A stretch of DNA of 64,000 nt. Source: Mycobacterium sherrisii. GTDB lineage: Bacteria; Actinomycetota; Actinomycetes; Mycobacteriales; Mycobacteriaceae. The DNA is taken from positions 248,001-312,000 of the forward strand of contig NZ_LQPT01000019.1 of NCBI RefSeq assembly GCF_002102355.1, in the 5' to 3' direction. The notes below the pieces were generated by a model, which ran no database searches, had not been told where the DNA came from, and saw nothing but the letters and a program-made list of their open reading frames with translations. Positions within the stretch are counted from its first letter, which is position 1. Every line of letters begins with the position of its first letter. Both the position numbers and the translations under genes were made by a program. This document shows positions 60,360 to 64,000 of this stretch, piece after piece.

Positions 60360-61180
60360 GCATGGACCTGCCCTCAGACCCCGGGGAACTGCAGCTGCTG
60401 ACCGAGTCGCTAGGCACCGCAATGGGGGCGGCCTCCGGCGCCCGGCTCGACGCGGCGCTGACCGACCTCGGCTGGCGTGACATGCTGGACGAAATCCCGG
60501 AACTTGCCATCCCCCTGGTGTTTCGGCTGCTCGGCGAGACCGGTGCGCATGCGCCGGTCCTCAACGACGTGGTGCTGCGCGCGGCCGGCAAGCCGGTCGG
60601 CGGTATCACTGCGCTGCCGTTCTCGGGAAATTCCTGGGTGCGCTGGCGTCGTGACGACACACCCGGTTCGGCAATCGATGAAAGTCTGCCGATACATCCT
60701 GTGGCCGAAGGTGATTCGGTCTTTCAAGCTGGCCTGGACCTCGGGCGGCAGGCGCTGGGCTGGTGGTTGGTCGGGGCGAGCCGGGCCATGTTGACGCTGG
60801 CTCGTCAGCATGCCCTGGACCGAGTCCAGTTCGGTCGCCACATCAGCTCGTTTCAGGCGATCCGTCATCGACTGGCCGAGACTCTCGTTGCGATCGAGGG
60901 CGCCGTGGCGACCCTGCAGGCCGCCGCCGCGCAACCCGAGGATCCCGAGTTGGCCAGCCTCCTTGCCAAGGCGGCGGCGGGGCAAGCGGCGCAGACCGCG
61001 GCCCGGCACTGCCAACAGGTGCTCGGCGGTATCGGTTTTACCGCCGAGCACCCACTGCACCGTCACATCAAACGCTCGCTGGTATTGGACAGCCTCCTCG
61101 GCAGCGCGCGAGAACTCACCGGACAAGCCGGAGCGGCGTTGCGGGTCAAGGGCTTCGCGCCGCGGCTGCTGCAGCTGTAG
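60356..61180 (+). CDS. acyl-CoA dehydrogenase-like short subunit (FadE-type)
   Basis: A 274-residue ACAD-related protein, much shorter than usual. The C-terminal helical part is clear: RVQFGRHISSFQAIRHRLAE, KAAAGQAAQTAARHCQQVLG and GIGFTAEHPLHRHIKRS. The N-terminal half is reduced. ATG 60356 overlaps the preceding stop (ATGA). It is most likely the second, possibly non-catalytic subunit of a FadE heterotetramer. Last gene of the operon. Confidence 0.86.
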   Translation: MSMDLPSDPGELQLLTESLGTAMGAASGARLDAALTDLGWRDMLDEIPELAIPLVFRLLGETGAHAPVLNDVVLRAAGKPVGGITALPFSGNSWVRWRRDDTPGSAIDESLPIHPVAEGDSVFQAGLDLGRQALGWWLVGASRAMLTLARQHALDRVQFGRHISSFQAIRHRLAETLVAIEGAVATLQAAAAQPEDPELASLLAKAAAGQAAQTAARHCQQVLGGIGFTAEHPLHRHIKRSLVLDSLLGSARELTGQAGAALRVKGFAPRLLQL

Positions 61181-61235
61181 CTCGCCGAGCGCCTCGGGAC
61201 CCCGCGTCGGCCGGTGCTGCCTAGAATCAGGGCGC

Positions 61236-61556
61236 ATGAGCTCACTCGGCGAACCGCGGAATCAGGTCGGCGTCGCCTCGGTGATCCTGGGCGGGTTGGC
61301 CCTGGCCACCTGCTGGCTGTTGATCGGCGTGCCGCTGGGCATCGCGGCGGTGTTGAGCGGGGATATCGGGCGGCGGCGCGTCCGTCGCGGCGAGGCGACG
61401 AATGCGCGGGTCGCGGCGGCGGGCATGGTGTTGGGCGCAGTGGCGATCGTGGCGGGACTCATCGTCATCGGCTACTACGCCTGGCTGGACTCCCGGGATC
61501 CGGGGCGTTTACAGCGATGCCTGGACAATCCGGCCGCCACCAACTGCGGGCCCTAG
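61236..61556 (+). CDS. small two-helix membrane protein (DUF4190-like)
   Basis: A 106-residue membrane protein with two hydrophobic helices (VGVASVILGGLALATCWLLIG and VLGAVAIVAGLIVIGYYA) separated by a basic loop RRRVRRGEATNAR, resembling DUF4190 proteins. ATG 61236 has a TAGAAT at 61222-61227, a possible -10 for near-leaderless transcription. Its end overlaps the converging fadE by 4 bases. Function unknown. Confidence 0.78.
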   Translation: MSSLGEPRNQVGVASVILGGLALATCWLLIGVPLGIAAVLSGDIGRRRVRRGEATNARVAAAGMVLGAVAIVAGLIVIGYYAWLDSRDPGRLQRCLDNPAATNCGP

Positions 61557-62728
61557 GCTCGGGGTAATCCGAGCACGCGTTCGGCGATGATGTTGCGCTG
61601 AATTTCAGATGTACCGCCGGCGATCGTCGCGGCGAAGGTGCGGGTGTAGCGGTCGAACCAACTGCCGTAGTGGCTGTCCAAGTTGAGCGCTGCGAACGGG
61701 GCGGTGACGCCCCGCAACACCAGGCCGGCACTGCCGTTGGCATCGAGCGCATCCTCGCAGGCGCGCTGCATCGCCTCCGAACCCAAAAGCTTGAGCACCG
61801 ACTGCGCGGGCACGTCTTCCTCGCCGCGCGCGGCTTTGGCCAGCGTGGCCGACCCCAACAGCCGCATCGCGTAGAAATCCATCACCAGGGTCGCGTAGCG
61901 ATCTCGCTGCACGGACCCCGACGGGGTGGATTCCACCGTCAGCGCGTGCAGCATGTCGGCGTAATCCAGCCACAGCATGGCGCGTTCGTGGCCGAGCGAG
62001 CCGGTGGCCACGCGCCAGCCCTCGTTGAGCTCGCCGACCAGGTTCTGCGCCGGGACCCGTACGTCGGTGAAAAAGACCTCGTTGAAGTCGACGTCTTCGA
62101 TGTCACCCACCGAGGCGAACGGGCGGCAGACCACGCCGGGGGTATCGGTAGGGATCAGAAATGCACTGATGCCCTTGTGTTTTGGCGCGCTGGGGTCGGT
62201 GCGAACGAAGGTCAACAGCACGTCGGCATGGTGGGCACCCGAGGTCCACACCTTCTGTCCGTTGACCACGAAGACCTCACCGTCCGGCACGGCGCGGGTC
62301 TTCAGCGAGGCGAGGTCCGACCCCGCGCCGGGCTCGCTCATGCTGAGCGAGGCCGTCATCTCGGCGCGCAGAATCGGTACGACCCACCGCCGCTTCTGTT
62401 CGTCCGTTCCGAATGAAAGCAAGGAAGCCGCAATGATGCCGACGCCTTGCGGATTGAAGCTTTGGTAGATCCGCCGCCGCGACAACTCTTCGAGATACAC
62501 GTACTGCTGCAGCAGCGTCGCGTTGCGCCCGCCGAACTCCGGCGGATTCCCGGGCAGCAGCCACCCGCTGTCGAACAGCAGCCGTTGCCACCGTCGGGCC
62601 CACTCGGGGATGTCCGAAGTCGACCGCGGACGCTCACCGGCCACCGCGGGATCGGGCAGGTTTTCTTCGAGGAACGCGACAAATTCGGCGCGGAACTCCT
62701 CCACGTCGGAGTCGAAGGTCAGCTGCAC
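61553..62728 (-). CDS. acyl-CoA dehydrogenase (FadE-type)
   Basis: A 391-residue ACAD, close paralogue of 31047-32234: MQLTFDSDVEEFRAEFVAFL, MTASLSMSEPGAGSDLASL, QKVWTSGAHHADVLL and GGTSEIQRNIIAERVLGLPRA. Start at GTG 62728. It lacks the short partner gene that its paralogue has. A perfect operator lies about 100 bases upstream, between it and the divergent tetR. Confidence 0.93.
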   Translation of the reverse strand: MQLTFDSDVEEFRAEFVAFLEENLPDPAVAGERPRSTSDIPEWARRWQRLLFDSGWLLPGNPPEFGGRNATLLQQYVYLEELSRRRIYQSFNPQGVGIIAASLLSFGTDEQKRRWVVPILRAEMTASLSMSEPGAGSDLASLKTRAVPDGEVFVVNGQKVWTSGAHHADVLLTFVRTDPSAPKHKGISAFLIPTDTPGVVCRPFASVGDIEDVDFNEVFFTDVRVPAQNLVGELNEGWRVATGSLGHERAMLWLDYADMLHALTVESTPSGSVQRDRYATLVMDFYAMRLLGSATLAKAARGEEDVPAQSVLKLLGSEAMQRACEDALDANGSAGLVLRGVTAPFAALNLDSHYGSWFDRYTRTFAATIAGGTSEIQRNIIAERVLGLPRA

Positions 62729-62827
62729 GGCACTCCCCTGAAGTTTGCGGGCACTCGTTCGGTAGATCCGGGTTTTCGCCCACGGTGCGATTCACTCTTG
62801 CGATTCCGCTTCTATACACGCGTTCAG

Positions 62828-62842
62828 GAGAATAGTATTCTC
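62828..62842. promoter_or_regulatory. operator GAGAAT-AGT-ATTCTC
   Basis: Perfect copy in the divergent promoter region between fadE (start 62728) and tetR (start about 62878), consistent with autoregulation by that TetR. Confidence 0.75.
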
Positions 62843-62877
62843 ATGGCAAGAAAGTTACAATCTCCGACACATGGTCC

Positions 62878-63621
62878 GTGAGGGGGTCGAGCGCAGCGAT
62901 GTCACGGCGTTCTCCGGTAGAGTCCAACCATGTTCTCCCCTCGCGGCAACCGTCCGAGCCTTCCGTGACCAACCCGAGCGGAGAGCCGGCCTGGAAGCAG
63001 CGCGCCGTCGAGCGATCCATCAAAACCGCGAAACTGCGTGCCGCGCAACGCGTTCAGCGTTTCCTCGATGCGGCTCAAGCCATCATCATCGAAAAGGGCA
63101 GCACCGATTTTACCGTCCAGGAGGTGGTGGACCGCTCGCGCCAGTCGCTACGGAGCTTCTACCTGCAGTTTGACGGCAAGCACGAGCTGCTCCTCGCGCT
63201 GTTCGAAGATGCGTTGAGCCGATCGGCCGATCAGATCCGCGCCGCGACCGAAAGCCACTCCGATCCCCTGGAGCGGTTGAAAGTGGCGGTCGAGCTGTTA
63301 TACGAGGCTTCGCGACCCGACCCCGCCGCCAAGCGACCCCTGTTCACCGACTTCGCCCCTCGGCTGCTGGTGACCCATCCGGCCGAGGTGAAGGTCGCGC
63401 ATGCGCCGCTGCTCACGCTGCTGACCGAGTTGATGGAAGCCGCCAGCGAGGCGGGTGAATTGCGCGCCGGACTCAATCCGCGGCGCATCGCCGCGATGAC
63501 AATGCAAACGGTCATGTTCATCGCGCAGTCCAGCGGCGGCAGCGATGACGCGACGATCCATCCGATCACCGCCGACGAGGTGTGGGACTTCTGCTCAGCC
63601 GGATTCGTCGGCCAGCGCTAA
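62878..63621 (+). CDS. TetR-family regulator, candidate master regulator of the GAGAAT sites
   Basis: Up to 247 residues; the start is uncertain (GTG 62878 or GTG 62965). DNA-binding region QRFLDAAQAIIIEKGSTDFT then VQEVVDRSRQSLRSFYLQF, followed by HELLLALFEDAL, a TetR/KstR-like domain widespread next to mycobacterial fadE genes. The C-domain is helical (LLYEASRPDPAAKRPLFTDF). A perfect GAGAAT operator lies 36-50 bases before the GTG. Likely a repressor released by an acyl-CoA or pathway metabolite. No ligand evidence. Confidence 0.88.
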   Translation: MRGSSAAMSRRSPVESNHVLPSRQPSEPSVTNPSGEPAWKQRAVERSIKTAKLRAAQRVQRFLDAAQAIIIEKGSTDFTVQEVVDRSRQSLRSFYLQFDGKHELLLALFEDALSRSADQIRAATESHSDPLERLKVAVELLYEASRPDPAAKRPLFTDFAPRLLVTHPAEVKVAHAPLLTLLTELMEAASEAGELRAGLNPRRIAAMTMQTVMFIAQSSGGSDDATIHPITADEVWDFCSAGFVGQR

Positions 63622-63692
63622 CCCCCACAACCCTTCTCCCTTGCTCCGGTCCTTTTCGGCGCCGAGCAGATAGCGCACGCGAGTTGCCTTGT

Positions 63693-63707
63693 GAGAATGT
63701 GATTCTC
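63693..63707. promoter_or_regulatory. operator GAGAAT-GTG-ATTCTC
   Basis: Perfect copy between the tetR stop and the SDR start, about 215 bases upstream of ATG 63923. The flanking TAATATTTAGAAC is AT-rich and promoter-like. Confidence 0.7.
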
Positions 63708-63922
63708 TAATATTTAGAACGATAAGTAGCCAAAACGGATTCGCCGTTGACACCCGTTGCCGGGTGATGACAGAGTTCAGTGGCGGCGCCCCGGCGGGTC
63801 GGGGCAAACGCGGTGACTGCGAGAGGCGATCGATTACCCCTGACAGCCGGCGCTTTCCCCATCCACCGGGCCAGCCGGTTTCCGCCGAGACATTCCGGTT
63901 CGAACAACTAAGTGAGGTAGCG

Positions 63923-64000
63923 ATGACTGGACGTGTTGAAGGCAAGGTTGCTTTCGTCACCGGGGCGGCGCGTGGCCAGGGCCGCAGCCACGCGGTGCGG
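63923..64000 (+). CDS. short-chain dehydrogenase, mycofactocin-coupled type (5' part)
   Basis: The first 26 codons of an SDR: MTGRVEGKVAFVTGAARGQG followed by RSHAVR at the window edge. The glycine motif TGAARGQG with RSHAV is characteristic of mycofactocin-dependent SDRs that keep NAD bound. ATG 63923 has GAGGTAG upstream. It is cut by the window end. It could oxidise an alcohol of the same pathway; preceded by the 63693 operator. Confidence 0.83.
   Translation, partial: MTGRVEGKVAFVTGAARGQGRSHAVR

Noticed and set aside
1-64000. CRISPR arrays, tRNA/rRNA genes, insertion sequences, phage attachment sites
   Set aside because: None seen: no regularly spaced repeats, no transposase or integrase frames, and no structural RNA sequence recognised by eye.

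Overview
The window is high-GC DNA with the gene content of a slow-growing non-tuberculous Mycobacterium (for example the M. avium complex or a relative; species not provable here). The evidence is a complete yrbE/mce lipid-import operon with Mce-associated proteins, LpqH-type lipoprotein, many fadE/fadD/echA-type genes, four cytochromes P450 with small P450 ferredoxins, TetR regulators, and GTG/TTG starts with ATGA/GTGA gene overlaps. No rRNA, tRNA, CRISPR array or intact insertion sequence was seen.

Layout. 1-1.3 kb: 3' part of a ThDP-dependent 2-keto acid decarboxylase. 1.3-4.8 kb (minus): operon amidohydrolase - acyl-CoA synthetase - hypothetical - Bfd-like ferredoxin. 4.9-8.7 kb: lipoprotein, enoyl-CoA hydratase, secreted protein, TetR and a P450. 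8.7-11.9 kb: four membrane genes including orphan heme-copper-oxidase subunit III/IV homologues, divergent from a TetR gene. 11.9-15 kb: secreted proteins and a first pair of Mce-associated proteins. 15-24.5 kb (minus): yrbEA-yrbEB-mceABCDEF. 24.9-31 kb: CoA transferase, SDR-ferredoxin-P450 operon, secreted protein and a second Mce-associated pair. 31-33.2 kb: a fadE pair. 33.3-34.6 kb: a decayed junction with a broken tetR and a dehydrogenase stub. 34.9-40.6 kb: two amidohydrolases, Rieske protein, hydrolase, NuoF-like flavoprotein and ferredoxin, ending in a truncated fadE. 41.5-45.7 kb: DUF35-thiolase fusion, hydrolase and two NAD(P)-dependent dehydrogenases. 45.8-49 kb: two P450s with two ferredoxins. 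49.1-53.6 kb: tetR, thiolase, enoyl-CoA hydratase, fadE. 53.7-61.2 kb: amidohydrolase, then a seven-gene operon with a carboxymuconolactone-decarboxylase-like protein, Rieske oxygenase, second amidohydrolase type, SnoaL-like protein and two fadE. 61.2-64 kb: membrane protein, fadE, TetR and the start of an SDR.

How it fits together. Nearly every catabolic transcription unit carries, at its start, a copy of one inverted repeat, GAGAAT-N3-ATTCTC, or a close variant. About ten to twelve copies lie between 4.8 and 63.7 kb, while the mce operon lacks one. I infer a single regulon for uptake or breakdown of one hydrophobic substrate (perhaps a terpenoid, steroid-like or aromatic-acid compound): CoA activation by FadD or CoA transferase, P450/Rieske oxygenation with dedicated ferredoxins, FadE/EchA/thiolase side-chain or ring beta-oxidation, retro-aldol or thiolytic C-C cleavage, and amidohydrolase-type hydrolysis or decarboxylation. 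The TetR gene at 62.9 kb, which has a perfect copy just in front of it, is the best candidate regulator. The substrate cannot be named from sequence alone.
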